A DNA stretch of 64,000 nt. Source: Actinomucor elegans (lineage: Eukaryota; Mucoromycota; Mucoromycetes; Mucorales; Mucoraceae). A program made the translations under genes and the position numbers. The notes beneath the pieces were generated by a model. That model saw nothing but the letters and a program-made list of their open reading frames with translations, did no database searches and was not told the DNA's origin. Positions 22,899 to 35,413 of the stretch are shown here, piece after piece. The stretch spans positions 1,612,001 to 1,676,000 of the forward strand of contig JAMSLZ010000008.1 in NCBI GenBank assembly GCA_026027325.1. Reading direction: 5' to 3'. The first letter of the stretch is position 1. The number at the start of each line of letters is the position of its first letter.

Positions 22899-25427
22899 AT
22901 GCAAACTCACCATAACGACGATATACTCAGTCCAGACTATAGCAATCCTCTGCAATACTTTAGTTCTCATTCCTTGACACGAACCACACCACCCATTTAT
23001 GCAGACGATCCTTGGACAACAAGCAGCAATGCCTCATTTGACTTTGAACATAACAATAGCAACAGTTACCTTGACCGAGAGCTTGTAGATAGCATCATGC
23101 TGTGCCCAGATAATGACCAGCAAGATATTGGTTTTGGTTCCAAGTTGACTGCGAATAATGTATTATGTATAGTGAACCATTAAATCATAAAGGACAACCT
23201 TTTTTTTTATTCACTTTCTTTTTTTGTTTATAGTAGGAGTGGATGTCCCTGATGTATATAACGATATCTATAGTAAATCGAATCCATACAATGAAAAAGT
23301 CGAGTTGAAATCATTACAGGTGCTATTGCAGTTGGCTGGATTATCTGTTTTAGCTCAACGAAAGGTTAGTCTTTTAGACGAAGCTTGCGCTGATATAATA
23401 CTGAAAAACACACAACCCACCCTATTACTATGACTTACTAGGTCATGAGTGCAATTGCTTCTCCAGAAACAACTTATGTTACACGAAATGAGTTTTATGC
23501 CTATCTTGCTTGCATTGCCTGTGGACAAAAAAATATGGGTAACTTACCAAAGGAGAGAGAGAGAGAGAGTATATTATGAGGAAGGATTGCCTGCTAATGT
23601 ATACAATTGCTAGATATTTCACTGGAGACAATATATCAACACAGAAATGGTAAGTCTCATGATTTTTTTTAAGAAAAAGTATAGAAAAGCAAATCCTATG
23701 CTGAAACAATATAGATCTACCTGTACCTGTATTTGCTGACATTGAATCGTTCAATATACGCGATCAAAAGCCATCATTACCACCACCTCCTCCCCCCAAT
23801 TCACAAAGTACTATCAAAGAAGATCCATGGCAAAAATCCAAACGTCAATCAACAGATGATACCTCTTCCAGTACATCGACTGCTGTACAGCAAGATCTCA
23901 TCGACGAGCATCAGCAACTGTTGCATCGCATCCACCGATCTTTATACCAAGAGGAACAAGAAGCTATGAATCAATGGTTTCGTGATTTAGACCATATCAC
24001 AGTATCACGTACATCTGAGAAAGAAGGATTCTTGTTCAAGCACATCAATTACGAGGTAGAGAGCGAGAAGATGGGATGTAAAGTGTTGCGTCGATTCAGT
24101 GATTTCTGGTGGTTATGGGAAGTGTTATTGAAGAGATATCCATATCGTACCATGCCCAATTTACCACCAAAGAAACTTGGAGGAAGTAAGTAATCTCAAG
24201 TAAAGCAAACACTGAAAAAAAAAAAAAGCTTACAGGTGTGATAGGAGATGATATGTTTGAGGAAAGAAGAAGAAAGGGATTGGTGAGATTCATTAATGCG
24301 GTTGTAAGACACCCAGTATTAGGAAGAGATGAAGTCGTGGCAGCATTTCTAAGTCATCCTTCAGTACGTACATATGCTTCTTTTTTTTAAGAAAAAAGAA
24401 TTACTCATAAAAAAAAAATAACAGGAAATCAGTTCGTGGAAACGAACCAATTCACCATCTATAGACGAAGAATTTGTTAGAAAGACGCACAATATGGATT
24501 ACTTGGAGCGCATCATACCCATGGACATAGAAGATCGAATCAATAGGATGAAAAAGAGATTGTCTATTTCAATTCACCAATATGAACGCATGTGCTTTAT
24601 CATGATTCAAATGAATCGCTTAAAAAAAGCTTTAGGAACTGACTATGTACGCTACAGCATTACTTTAAAGTAAGTGGTATATATATATATATATATATAA
24701 ATCAAAGGATGCTTCATTAAAGCTCAATTGGTTTATAAAAGTGAGCTAGACCGTGAATGCTGGGTACCTAATTGTCAAGGCTGTCCTCAAGTAATACGTG
24801 GTTATGACAGTATAGCAAAATCAATGCATCAGGCTGGAAACATGCTTTGCAAACAGGTTGATTACAACGCAATATTATGAACTCTATAGAGTTTTGTTTA
24901 TTGGTTTCATTACTAACTTTCCCTCCTTCTATGTAGGCAATTGCTACAGGCGATAGTATTGTCGAGAGTTTGAAACGACAGCGAGATTTATTAGATTCAT
25001 TTAGGGTAATTTGTAGAACGTTTCTTCATTCTACCAAGGAAACAAAAGTAGTAACGTGTATGAATAGGAACTACTTGATCGCCGAGAGAGAATGAGTCCT
25101 ATTCCAAATGATACATTATCAAGACAGATGGCTAGATACAGAAAAGGATTGCTTCAACCTTCAATTGCTCATGATGCGGTACAACAACCAACGATGCCTT
25201 CACCACCTAAAACTGGATTGACATTGGTTCAACAGCGTGATATATTCATTAAATCATGCATTCTGGCAGAGATGTCTTATCTTCATAAGCAACAATCGAG
25301 TGTATCTGTCATGTATAACAAGTACGTACGAGATGAAGTCAAATATGCCAGACAATGGAACGAACATTGGAAAAATTTGGAGGTGATGACGAGTGAAATG
25401 CCTAATACACCACACGCATTTTTATAA
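22899..25427 (+). CDS. MVP1: Sorting nexin Mvp1/SNX8-like
   Basis: Ten exons: 22899-23166, 23234-23364, 23442-23538, 23614-23649, 23715-24185, 24236-24363, 24425-24669, 24742-24856, 24937-25005 and 25068-25427. All are in phase and encode 639 residues. After an acidic, Ser-rich start, a VDVPDVYNDIY block and an EH-like helical part (about 90-180) precede a proline-rich linker. The PX domain follows (about 250-380), with FLFKHINYEV, the phosphoinositide-binding RRFSDFWWL, LPPKKLGG, and RRRKGLVRFINAVVRHPVL. The rest is a BAR-type coiled coil. Mvp1/SNX8 binds PI3P on endosomes and drives retromer-independent tubule recycling. The short exon 8 acceptor (at 24741) was chosen because the alternatives introduce stops. 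Confidence 0.92.
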
Positions 25428-25551
25428 TAAAGTGTACGTGTGTTGTTTTTTTTTTTGTATACGATTCCTTTTTTTTTTATTATTCTTTGTAACAAAAGTG
25501 TATAAAAGACTTTAGTTGTTCTTTTACATTTTCAAAAATATACTATATGAT

Positions 25552-27659
25552 TTAATAGAAACCCTTGGCGTGGTTATCACAGACATCACGGAGCTTGGCT
25601 TCAAGTTCCTTGGAGATGACACCTTGAGTACGGATTTCTTCGAGGATGTCACTGTGTTGAGTAGCGACGTGGCTAATGAAATCCTTTTCCCAATCAACAA
25701 CCTTTTGAACGGGGATCTTATCAAGATAACCGTTAACACCAGCAAAGATGATAGGAACTTGAGCTTGGATAGACAAAGGAGAGTATTGAGGTTGCTTCAA
25801 CAATTCAGTGAGACGGGCACCACGGTTCAACAAGAATTGAGTGGAGGCATCCAAATCAGAACCGAATTGGGCGAAAGCAGCAACTTCACGGTATTGGGCC
25901 AAGAAAAGCTTCATGGAACCAGCGACTTGCTTCATAGCCTTGGTTTGAGCAGCGGAACCGACACGAGAGACGGAAAGACCGACGTTAATAGCGGGACGGA
26001 TACCCTTGAAGAAGAGTTCGGCTTCCAAGAAAATTTGACCATCAGTAATGGAAATAACGTTGGTAGGAATATAAGCAGAGACATCACCACCTTGGGTTTC
26101 AATGATGGGAAGAGCAGTCATAGAACCATAACCGAAGCTCTTGTTCATCTTGGCAGCACGTTCCAAAAGACGAGAGTGAAGATAGAAGACATCACCAGGG
26201 TAAGCTTCACGACCAGGAGGACGACGGAGCAACAAGGACATTTGACGGTAAGCAACAGCTTGCTTGGACAAATCGTCATAGATGATCAAAGAGTGGCGAC
26301 CGTTATCACGGAACCATTCACCAAAGGCAGCACCGGAGAAAGGAGCAAGGTATTGAAGAGGAGCAGCTTCAGAGGCAGTAGCAGCAACGACAATGGTGTA
26401 CTTCATGGCATCTATAGTTGATACATGTTAGTTTAACACGCCTAAGCATGATTTATTCATGATCTTACCATTCTCTTCAAGGGTTCTAACAAGTTGAGCA
26501 ACAGTAGAACGCTTTTGACCGACAGCAACGTAGATACAGTACAACTTCTTGGCTTCATCAGAACCGTTGTTCCAGTTCTTTTGGTTCAAGATGGTATCGA
26601 GAGCGACAGCAGTCTTACCAGTTTGACGATCACCAATGATCAATTCACGTTGACCACGACCAATGGGGACCATGGAATCAACAGACTTGATACCAGTTTG
26701 CATAGGCTCGTTGACAGAGTGACGAGGCAAAATACCGGGAGCCTTGACTTGGACACGAGAACGGCCAACAGTGTCAAGAGGACCCTTACCATCAATGGGG
26801 TTACCAAGGGCATCAACAACACGACCGAGGATACCAGGACCAATAGGGACATCAACAATAGCACCAGTACGCTTGACAGTATCACCTTCCTTGATCAAAC
26901 GATCGTTACCGAAGACGACGATACCGACGTTATCAGCTTCCAAGTTAAGAGCCATACCCTATAATAAATGGTTTTAGCGACATCTCCTTTAGCTTATCTC
27001 CATAATTCAAACAATTATTTTACCTTAAGACCAGAAGAGAACTCAACCATTTCTTCGGCTTGACAGTTCTTCAAACCATAAACACGGGCAATACCATCAC
27101 CAATGGACAAGACACGACCGGTTTCTTGGAGATCAACTTCAGAGTTGGCACCCAAGATACGTTGTTCAAGGATGGAAGAAACCTCAGAAGTGGAAGGCTT
27201 GGCGGAAGCATAACCACGAGCAGCAGTGGCAACAGCACCAAGGTTGAGACGAGCCTATTAGAAACAAAAAACAAAAAAAAATTCATTAGTTGGATCTATA
27301 TCTTATCTCGCTGTCAAAAGAAGAGTTTGGAAAATCCTATAAGCCGTATCACGCAAAACCAAATTGAGAAATGGAGGAGCAATCGAAGCGAATTTTTCTT
27401 TTCGCGATTATTTGGTTTTGAAATGGTTTGTTGGGTTGAAATCAAATCAAATGTATATAAAATGAATGTTGAGATTGCTTGTGTTTTGATTAATCGCGTT
27501 CTGTCGGCTTTCTTTGTTTTTCTCTCAATTTGGTTTTTCTTTTTTTTTGCATTTGAACTACAGGATATCCACTTCTCTAAAAAAAAAAAGGATTCTTACA
27601 GCAGGAGCCAAGCTACGGGCAGCTAAAGGACGGGCAATACGAGCAACGTTTCTAAGCAT
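25552..27659 (-). CDS. ATP1: Mitochondrial F1F0-ATP synthase subunit alpha
   Basis: Exons (minus) 27659-27600, 27254-27024, 26958-26469 and 26411-25552 encode 546 residues. Exon 1 is a short mitochondrial presequence rich in Arg, Ala and Leu. The mature part has ILEQRILG, the Walker [30 protein letters not shown] and the arginine-finger region. It is the nucleotide-binding, non-catalytic partner of beta in the F1 head. Strong codon bias (uniform GCT/GTC/AAG use) marks it as highly expressed. The gene is convergent with MVP1, and only 124 bp separate the two stop codons, so the transcripts' 3' ends probably overlap. Confidence 0.97.
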
Positions 27660-29076
27660 TGTTGAAAGTAATTGTTTAAAGAAAGAAGAAAAACTCTCAG
27701 CTGGAACTTTTTTAACTTTTTTTCCCCAGAATTTCGAGGGGTGTTTTAAAAAGTTTGGAGGGGATGGGCAAGCCAGTGCTGTCGAGCATTTGCCTACGTC
27801 ATGAATTTACTGAAACTGGATTGGCTGACGAAGCAAATCTGATAAGAGGCCAGATAAAAAAATATATCAAAAAAGCTTCTTGATATAAGCACATTAGTCG
27901 TATAGATAAGATAATCTAGGCGATTACACAAGTAGGTATTGTTATTATAGTTGGGTTATTTATAAATAGTTATTTCATGGCTGTTCGTAATCCATATTCA
28001 ACGCAAGAAGACCTTCAGAAGTGGAAATGATTATACCTTATGATTGTAGGCGGTAGTTTAACTGACAGAGATAGTTGATTGGCGCCTGGGATTTGAAATA
28101 AGATTAACAAGTAAAATAAAAATAAAATAAAATTCAGTTTATGCACTCTGATGTGACTTTCGACTAGAAAAGTATAAGATTTTCAATCAGAAAGCTAATC
28201 TAATAATGAATTTTATCGGATTTTTTTTTTTTTTTTTTGCAAGATTCAGTGTAATGCTAATAAGCTAAATTTTCTTTACACTCACAAAAATACAGCGAAA
28301 ATACGAATATATACTAGATCATATATCAAATGCTTCGGTATTAGGAACTGTACATTGAAAATTAAATGTCGAATAAAAGCAATTGGTCAAAAATTTGGGA
28401 AATTAAAGCAAAAAGCACTTGCGGGGAAAAAAAGCACAGCATTAATCAATTTTTCCTCCGAAATTATTTTATTGGACGACAGACATTAAATATAAACAGT
28501 ATACAAATTATGATTGGGTGGAAAATATACAAGTAACATATCGAGCTTTCATCTAAAATACAAGCTGTAAGTACTTAACTAGTACTATTACATATAGAGT
28601 AATATAAAATAATATAGAAAATATATGAGGATGGTGAGTTATTTTATAATTATATTGTGTTTATTGATTTTTTTTGTTTGGGTTCAAAGCTAGACCTACT
28701 GTGTTTTTATACAAAAAAAAAGCAATTATGTATCTTTTGGCTATACAGACAGGTTGTAATTATTAATTGCGCCTTGAAAATGAGATTATTGAAATAAAAA
28801 AAAAGATAATCAAAGTTTTTACAAATTCAAAGCAAAGAGGGGGGGGAGGAGACAGTACTTTAAGTAAATGAAAGATTTGAGCCCTCTTTTTTTTTTAAGC
28901 TCTGATGTGACGTAAGTTTTGAAAGGGAGTCTCAAATACTTCCAACTCTTGCTTACACGAAAAGCTCTCGGCGTATACCAATTAATAGTTATATAGGCAC
29001 CCACACTTTTGTACATTCTCTTTTGTTTTTTCTTTTTTTTTTCATATAGCAATTCATACAATTTACTAAACAAAAA
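27660..29076. other. Intergenic, divergent promoters of ATP1 and ARP2
   Basis: 1.4 kb spacer, AT-rich, with a T run near 28221-28239 and an (AAAT)n-like stretch near 28114-28131. No coding sequence is seen. Confidence 0.5.
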
Positions 29077-30561
29077 ATGAATGCTACAAATACGCTCGTT
29101 GTAGATAACGGTACTGGTGTAAGTGTATCCGAAGCATTTTTTTCTCGAGAATATCCATGTTAAACGCGTGCTTTTTTCTTCATCTAGTTTGTTAAATGCG
29201 GTTATGCAGGTTCCAATTTCCCAGAACATGTGTTCCCCAGTGTAGTAGGTCGACCTATTTTACGTGCCGAAGAAAAAGTTGGTGATCTTCAAGTCAAAGA
29301 TATCATGGTAGGAGATGAAGCTGCTCAACTTCGCAACATCCTTCAAATGTCCTATCCCATGGAAAACGGTATCATTCGTAACTGGGAAGATATGCGCCAT
29401 TTGTGGAATTATACCTTTGACGAACAGCTCAAGATTGACCCAAGAGACTCGAAAATTCTGCTGACCGAAGCTCCCATGAACCCAAAGCAAAACCGCGAGA
29501 AAATGGCCGAGATCATGTTTGAAGAATACGGTTTCCAGGGTATCTATGTAGCTATCCAAGCTGTATTGACTTTGTTTGCTCAAGGTACACTTGATATGGA
29601 CTAAGAAAAAATGATGTTGCTAACGGCTTTTTTATTTTTTATTTTTTGTATAGGTCTTATGTCTGGTGTAGTTGTGGATTCTGGTGACGGTGTTACACAT
29701 ATTGTAAGTCTCTAGTATAAAAGCCAAGACATTCTTTTAATATATAAATACAGGTACCTGTTTATCAAGGCTATGCACCAGCTAATTTGACACGTCGTCT
29801 TGACGTTGCTGGCCGTCATGTTACGAGATATTTGATTAAACTGTTGCTGCTTCGTGGTTATGCATTTAATCGTACTGCTGATTTTGAAACAGTACGTCAA
29901 ATTAAAGAAAAGTTTTGTTATGTCAGGTAAAACGGTTATAGCTCGAGAGGCCCACTTGTTATGTATATATTCAACCCCCGTATTTTAATAGTTATGATCT
30001 TGAATTGGATCAAAAGCTGGGTAATGAAACTACTACTTTGGTTGAGAGCTATGAACTTCCCGACGGTCGTGTCATCAAGGTGGGATCTGAGCGTTTTGAA
30101 GCACCTGAATGTTTGTTCCAGCCCAATTTGATTGATGTTGAAGCGCCCGGTATGGCCGAAATGCTCTTTAATACAATTCAAGCTGCTGATATCGATATCC
30201 GTGCTGATCTTTATAAACATATCGTTCTTTCTGGTGGATCTACCATGTATCCTGGTTTGCCTAGTCGTTTAGAAAAGGAGATGAAGCAATTGTACCTTAC
30301 AAATGTATTGAATGGAGACGCAAGCAGATTAAGTGTAAGTTAGGAATCGTTGCTTTTTATTAAATTTATATTAACCAAATCATGCAGAAATTCAAGATTC
30401 GTATTGAAGATCCTCCTAGACGTAAGCACATGGTATACCTCGGTGGTGCAGTTCTTGCAGACATCATGAAGGATAAAGACAATTGGTGGGTCACCAAGCA
30501 AGAATGGGAAGAAATGGGCCCACGTTCATTAGAAAAGATGGGTGTTTTAGGATCTACCTAA
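29077..30561 (+). CDS. ARP2: Actin-related protein 2 (Arp2/3 complex)
   Basis: Exons 29077-29118, 29188-29584, 29654-29703, 29754-29926, 29992-30334 and 30388-30561 encode 392 residues, the normal Arp2 length. The actin fold is clear: phosphate loops [15 protein letters not shown] and [34 protein letters not shown], and the C-terminal [24 protein letters not shown] and [14 protein letters not shown] blocks distinguish Arp2 from conventional actin and Arp3. With Arp3 it forms the pseudo-dimer that nucleates branched actin filaments at endocytic patches. Profilin and cofilin, which act on the same filaments, are encoded 16 and 29 kb downstream. Confidence 0.96.
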
Positions 30562-30748
30562 GTTATATAATAAAAACAAATTTATAGTATCGATTAGCTA
30601 GTAGATATTATCATTAATTGCGTTAACAGTGGTTATTATTGATATGAGTAAGCTTTAAAAGGGGAATATATAGTGATTAAAAGAAGAATAATATAGTATA
30701 GTATTAATTAGAAGAAAGGTACTATTAGAGATTAGAAATAATGGTATT

Positions 30749-32714
30749 TTAGTCGTATTCCAAGTCATCAGAGTCAGAATCACCATCATGATAAAGGGTA
30801 ACTAAACAAAAGAGGCATTAAAAAAAAACTTGTAATAGCCATGCAAAAAAAAAAGGGGGAGAGAGACTTACTGGAATTAAACTTTTCAAAAGGATTGGCT
30901 TTATCCGCTTTAAGAGTAACCAAGACATCATCAGATTCCAAATCAAAGCTAAGGCTCTCTGGTGGCATTTTTCTAAAGTTCAAAGCGTCAATACCGTTGG
31001 GCTTTTGCACCAGAGGAGTAATAGGTGGAGTACAGTGTCTAAGCAATGCAAAATTGATCGATTTAAAGAAAGGATGAGCCTTCACATCGGATGCACCAGC
31101 ACGGCAGCCTAGTCTCTTATGTTCATCCTTGTGCAATAGTTTTCTCATCAAATTCTTGCCATTATTTGATACATGACATTTATAAGGCGCTGGCTGTTCA
31201 CCAAATTGTACATCACAATGTAAAATACGCGAGAATGTTTCATTGCGACCAGTGCCTTTGAAAGGTGTTGTACCAAACTATATAGGAATTAATATGATGC
31301 ACTACAATACATATATATATATATATATATACAGTCTTTTTTTCTTACCAGCATTTCGTAGATCAAAATACCTAATGTCCACCAATCCACGGCACTTGTA
31401 TGGCCACAGCCTTTGATAACTTCAGGAGCAATATATTCCTCGGTACCAACAAAGCTATTGGTTCTAAGGTTATTAACACAGCTCTTTGTGTCAATAGAGG
31501 GCGGCTAAAGCAAAAAAAATAAAATAAAAAATAAAGCCTGGGTTAATTCATAGCGTTACATACAGAACAGATCTCTATTGACTTACTACATGAGGTGAGC
31601 CAGATTTTACAACGCTAGGATTTCCTGGTGGTTGTGAGCCTTTACTCAAATCAAAATCAGTCAACATGATATGACCGTTTTGATGAAGTAGAATGTCTAA
31701 ACAAAGCTTCAGTTAATTACGCGTCAAATGCAGTAGATAAAAGACTCACTCTCTGGTTTTAAATCTCGGTAAATATGGCCTTGAAGATGCAAATATTCCA
31801 AGGCAGCAGTTACTTCAGCTGCATAAAACTTGGCACCTTCTTCAGTCAAACATTTTCCAGGTCTCATTTGCAGTGCTATTCATTAAGACATGTATCAGTT
31901 TTGTACAGTCCGTTGTACAGTGTTTTCTTTACTTGCCTCGGAAAAATTCACCGCCTACACAGTATTCCATCACAAAATACAAATAATCCTGGCTTTGAAA
32001 CGAATGATAAAGAGTAACAATGAAAGGATGATTGGAGGTAGTAAGAATCTCTTGTTCTGCCAACGCTCTTTTGATCTTGTTTCTTCTAATCATCTCTTTT
32101 TTTGATAGAACTAGTTTGTTATAATACAATCAGTAACAGTAGAGTTGGTAATTTGATGATCCTATAGACTGACCTTTCATGGCAAACAGCTTATCTGTTT
32201 CCTTTTGTTTAACCATGTAGACTTTACCAACATCACCTTTACCGAGCATACGTATTTTAACAAAGCTAGAAGGTCCTACTTCGACTTTTTTCACTTTGAT
32301 ACTGCTGCTGGAATATGTACGCCGACATGTTCTTCGTAATCTTTGCATAGGCGGTGAATCAGTCATTAGAGAAGGTATCGATATAGTGGAGCAGTTGGTT
32401 TGCTGTGAATTTCGTGTCATTTGAAGTAATTTGGCGTTGGGAGCTGAGGCAACTCGACGTATGGCTTTTTGCTTTTCTTCTTCTACCGAGTTGGAGTTAT
32501 TATTTCCGTTTTCAGCGTTAGTAGAAAACCAACTATTGCTTTTAAATCCTTTTTGTGAACTGGTATCAAAGTCATTAGGTACTGCAAAGGGTGGAACTGG
32601 TGGTGTAGGACTGAAGAATGACTTTATTCTCGAAGTCATTTGGCTGGAAATGTAAGATGGAGGAGGTGTTGCTATTTCCATGGTAACATCTTTTGTCTCC
32701 ATGGAAACCGTCAT
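30749..32714 (-). CDS. FPK1: AGC protein kinase, Fpk1/Kin82/NRC-2 type
   Basis: Exons (minus) 32714-32174, 32110-31937, 31875-31750, 31696-31587, 31504-31349, 31277-30872 and 30801-30749 encode 521 residues. A Ser/Thr/Pro-rich N-terminus (about 1-150) precedes the kinase domain: the glycine loop [24 protein letters not shown] (catalytic Lys), [17 protein letters not shown] (DFD instead of DFG, typical of this group), [13 protein letters not shown] (activation loop) and the long insert before it. The C-tail ends in [14 protein letters not shown] and an acidic run. Fungal homologues phosphorylate lipid flippases and affect polar growth. The second intron uses a GC donor (GAG|GCAAGT at 31936-31931). 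Only that choice restores [12 protein letters not shown], so the junction is well supported. Confidence 0.93.
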
Positions 32715-33128
32715 GATTGAATTATTCTAATGCTGTCCTCTATTTGGTTGTGTTATTGTATTGTTTGTTTGACTTATCGACTAAGTTATAGGTAAATAAA
32801 GGTGCAAAGACTCTTATTCACTCTTTGTTTCTGCCAGCCTTTTTTTAATTAATATATGTATATCTTTTGGATTTGTATATAAAAACCAATACAATAGGAA
32901 ACCACAGGGAAAAAAAAAGAGAGAAAAAAGAGAAAGGGGCCCAATAAGTGATTGGTTGATTCGTACCTCTTGGTGCCTTTCAGGCAAAATAGACTAAAAA
33001 AGATTTAAACGTCTTTGATTGGTAAATATCTGACTCAGAATTGACAGTGGTATATATAAAGCCGCTTTATCTGTCAACTCTTTCCATTCTTTTCTTTTGC
33101 TTCTTTCCCATCTTTTAATTTAAAGAAC
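32715..33128. promoter_or_regulatory. Divergent promoter region
   Basis: 413 bp between the starts of the kinase gene (-) and the RVSF-protein gene (+). It contains a TATATAAAG-type box at about 33052-33060 for the plus-strand gene, and purine-rich tracts. No other site can be named. Confidence 0.4.
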
Positions 33129-33576
33129 ATGCTAACTTCTGCTAACCCTTCTTCTTTTGAGGTAAGTTTCATCATCCTTCTTCGATTCAGCTAAGAAAGA
33201 CTAAGAGTCTCTTATAAAGTTTCCTCGTCGAGTCAGTTTCGATTTGAGTCATAATAAAGTCCACCTTTTACCTACATTTGAACAATGTCGAGATGCAGCC
33301 AAACAAAGAAGTCGAGAAGAATGGCAAAGAAAGACTTTGAACCAAGATATGTTGAGCGAAGATATTATAGTCGAAATTCAAGAAGACTGTTACGCTAGCT
33401 CTCGAGAATCTGAAGAAGAAAGTGAACCTTCTACTGTTGTGACCAAAAGCTGTTTAAAGAAACCTCCAGTTGTTCTTGCAGTCGCTACCGCTGAGCGGAA
33501 GAATAAGAAATCAGGCCATAAAAAGAACCAGAAAAAGAGAAAGAGAAGTCATTCCAAGTCTCAGGGTAAGCAATAA
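33129..33576 (+). CDS. Small basic protein with RVSF (PP1-docking-like) motif
   Basis: Exons 33129-33161 and 33220-33576 encode 129 residues. The second exon opens with FPRRVSFDLSHNKVHLLPTF. RVSF fits the RVxF consensus for protein phosphatase 1 docking, and RRVS is also a PKA/Aurora-type phosphosite that would switch such docking off. An acidic middle and a strongly basic C-terminus (KKSGHKKNQKKRKR) suggest a nuclear or nucleolar protein. A further splice (GTAAGC at 33566 to CAG at 33622) could replace the last three residues by an eight-residue tail ending at 33648. No orthologue is recognised. The PP1 link is inferred from the motif and its position only. Confidence 0.7.
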
Positions 33577-33648
33577 AAAAAAAAAAAATCTCACAAGCAC
33601 TTGATTTAACTCAATTCAACAGAACAAAGTATTGTATCTGTACATTGA

Positions 33649-34113
33649 ATCCTTATTGAAAACGACTACTTTGATGTGAGTCAACTGCCTAGACAACAAC
33701 CGTCAATGAGTCATGTTGATGAAATCGTCGCTTTGCCATTATCCTTGGCTAGAACACGATTCTTTCGAAAGAAAAAAAAGCGTAAAAAAAGGAAAAAAAC
33801 TGAAAACGGCTTTTTCCTTGAATTCACACGTATAAAAAATACAACAAACAACCAACTGCAACTCGAAAATTTCGGTAGGACAGCTTATCATTTCCATGCA
33901 AGATTGCGCTTTGTTTTATAATCTCTAATTTTTCCGGAAAATTGCTGCCATAACCAGCAATAACTGGATTTAAATATGCTGAATTTAAAAATAAAATTAA
34001 ATATGGCTTAAACCTTTTTCCTCTTGTATGATTTTTGCCGTGACTTGTCTTTAACCAAACACCTGGCTCGAGCCCAAAAAGCTTTTTTTTTCACAAGTGT
34101 TAGAATATATGCC
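33649..34113. other. Intergenic, promoter of RsmH gene
   Basis: 465 bp between the small RVSF gene and the RsmH-like gene. It holds an A/G-rich lysine-codon-like stretch (33764-33802) in a frame that lacks an ATG and any homology signal, so no gene is called. Confidence 0.4.
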
Positions 34114-35413
34114 ATGCTGTCATTCTTTAGACATTCCTTGACAAAGCGTTGCTATTCAACTGCTACTAGTTTACCTTATACTAAAATCCATGTACCTGTT
34201 TTATTACCTGAGGTTCTTACTCATTTAGCTCCTCAAGACGGAGGTGTATATTGTGATATGACCTTTGGAGACGGTGGTTATACAAAAGCGATATTAGGTA
34301 AACAAGGGCATAATCTATGTTGGATACTAGTACTTATATAAACATTTAGATAACTGTGATTGTAAGGTAGTTGCAGTAGATCAGGACCCAACAGCCTACG
34401 CCAAGGCATTAAAGCTGGCCGAATTAAAGCCCTACAAAGGCCGCTTATTCCCTGTCTTGGGCAAGTTTGGCTCGATCTATGAGAATATCAAAAAGCAATT
34501 CGATTGGAAGTAAGAGCAGATTCGCCCTGAAACTTCCGTTCTAATTAACTGATAACTTTGTAGAATCCCTTGTTTTGATGGCATAGTCATGGACATAGGT
34601 GTTTCCAGCGGCCAGATCGAGACCGCAGAACGAGGATTTTCATACAAACTTGACGGCCCTTTAGATATGCGCATGTTTTCGCGTGGAAGAAACAATGCTT
34701 CAACTGAATTTGATAAAGAAGCTGAATTAATGAAAAAGTCCATCTCTGCCTACGAGATCGTCAACTTCTTCTCTCGAGAACAAATAGCTGATATTATTTA
34801 CCAATATGGCGGTGATCGACTGTCGCGTAAAATCGCTGATGCTATTGTTACTGCGAGACAAGAAGGACCCATTGAATCTACTGCAACACTAGCAGCCATC
34901 ATTCAAAAGGCATGTCCACAACCTCGATGGCAACGAGGTAATGATGACATGCTTAGAAACTCGGCTGCTCGTACATTTCAAGCACTGCGTATCTATATCA
35001 ATAATGAATTAGATGAATTGGAAAAGGCGTTGAGTGCCAGTGAATATCTGCTCAAACCTCAGGGACGATTGGTAGTAGTGACATTTCACTCGTTGGAGGA
35101 TCGTATTGCCAAGAATTTTATGTATCATTGCGCTGGTAAACGATTAATGGCAGATGCAGAGCAGAACCAGTTCAGTCTTAAGCGTGCTGCAAGTCGAGAA
35201 TATAAAAAAGCAATGAAGCAAGGGATAGAAGTGAGTCATAAACTGGTGGTAGAGAAAAAAGCCAAGGTGATCCCTTCGTTTGAACTTTGTACAAAACATG
35301 TGGTGCAACCAACGGAAGAAGAGATTGAAGAGAATGCTCGTAGTAGATCTGCAAAACTTCGAGTTGCTAAACGTACACTTGCTAAACCTCTTGAACCTTT
35401 TGGCGGATTATAA
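34114..35413 (+). CDS. RsmH/METTL15-like 16S/12S rRNA m4C methyltransferase
   Basis: Exons 34114-34297, 34350-34509 and 34564-35413 encode 397 residues. The start is the first in-frame ATG and gives an Arg/Ser-rich mitochondrial presequence. SAM-binding motifs are [15 protein letters not shown] and [11 protein letters not shown]. Family blocks [59 protein letters not shown] and [16 protein letters not shown] are intact. Bacterial RsmH methylates N4 of C1402 in 16S rRNA, and METTL15 does the same in mitochondria. A mitochondrial ribosome role is inferred. The second exon junction was fixed by [14 protein letters not shown]. Confidence 0.95.

Noticed and set aside
24685..24701. TA dinucleotide runs here and at 31311-31331, 50614-50631
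   Set aside because: Ordinary microsatellites inside introns or spacers; no sign of function.
25516..26421. Long plus-strand open frame of about 300 codons opposite ATP1
   Set aside because: It lies antisense to the highly codon-biased ATP1 exon 4. Such biased genes routinely create long antisense frames, and its translation has no protein signature.
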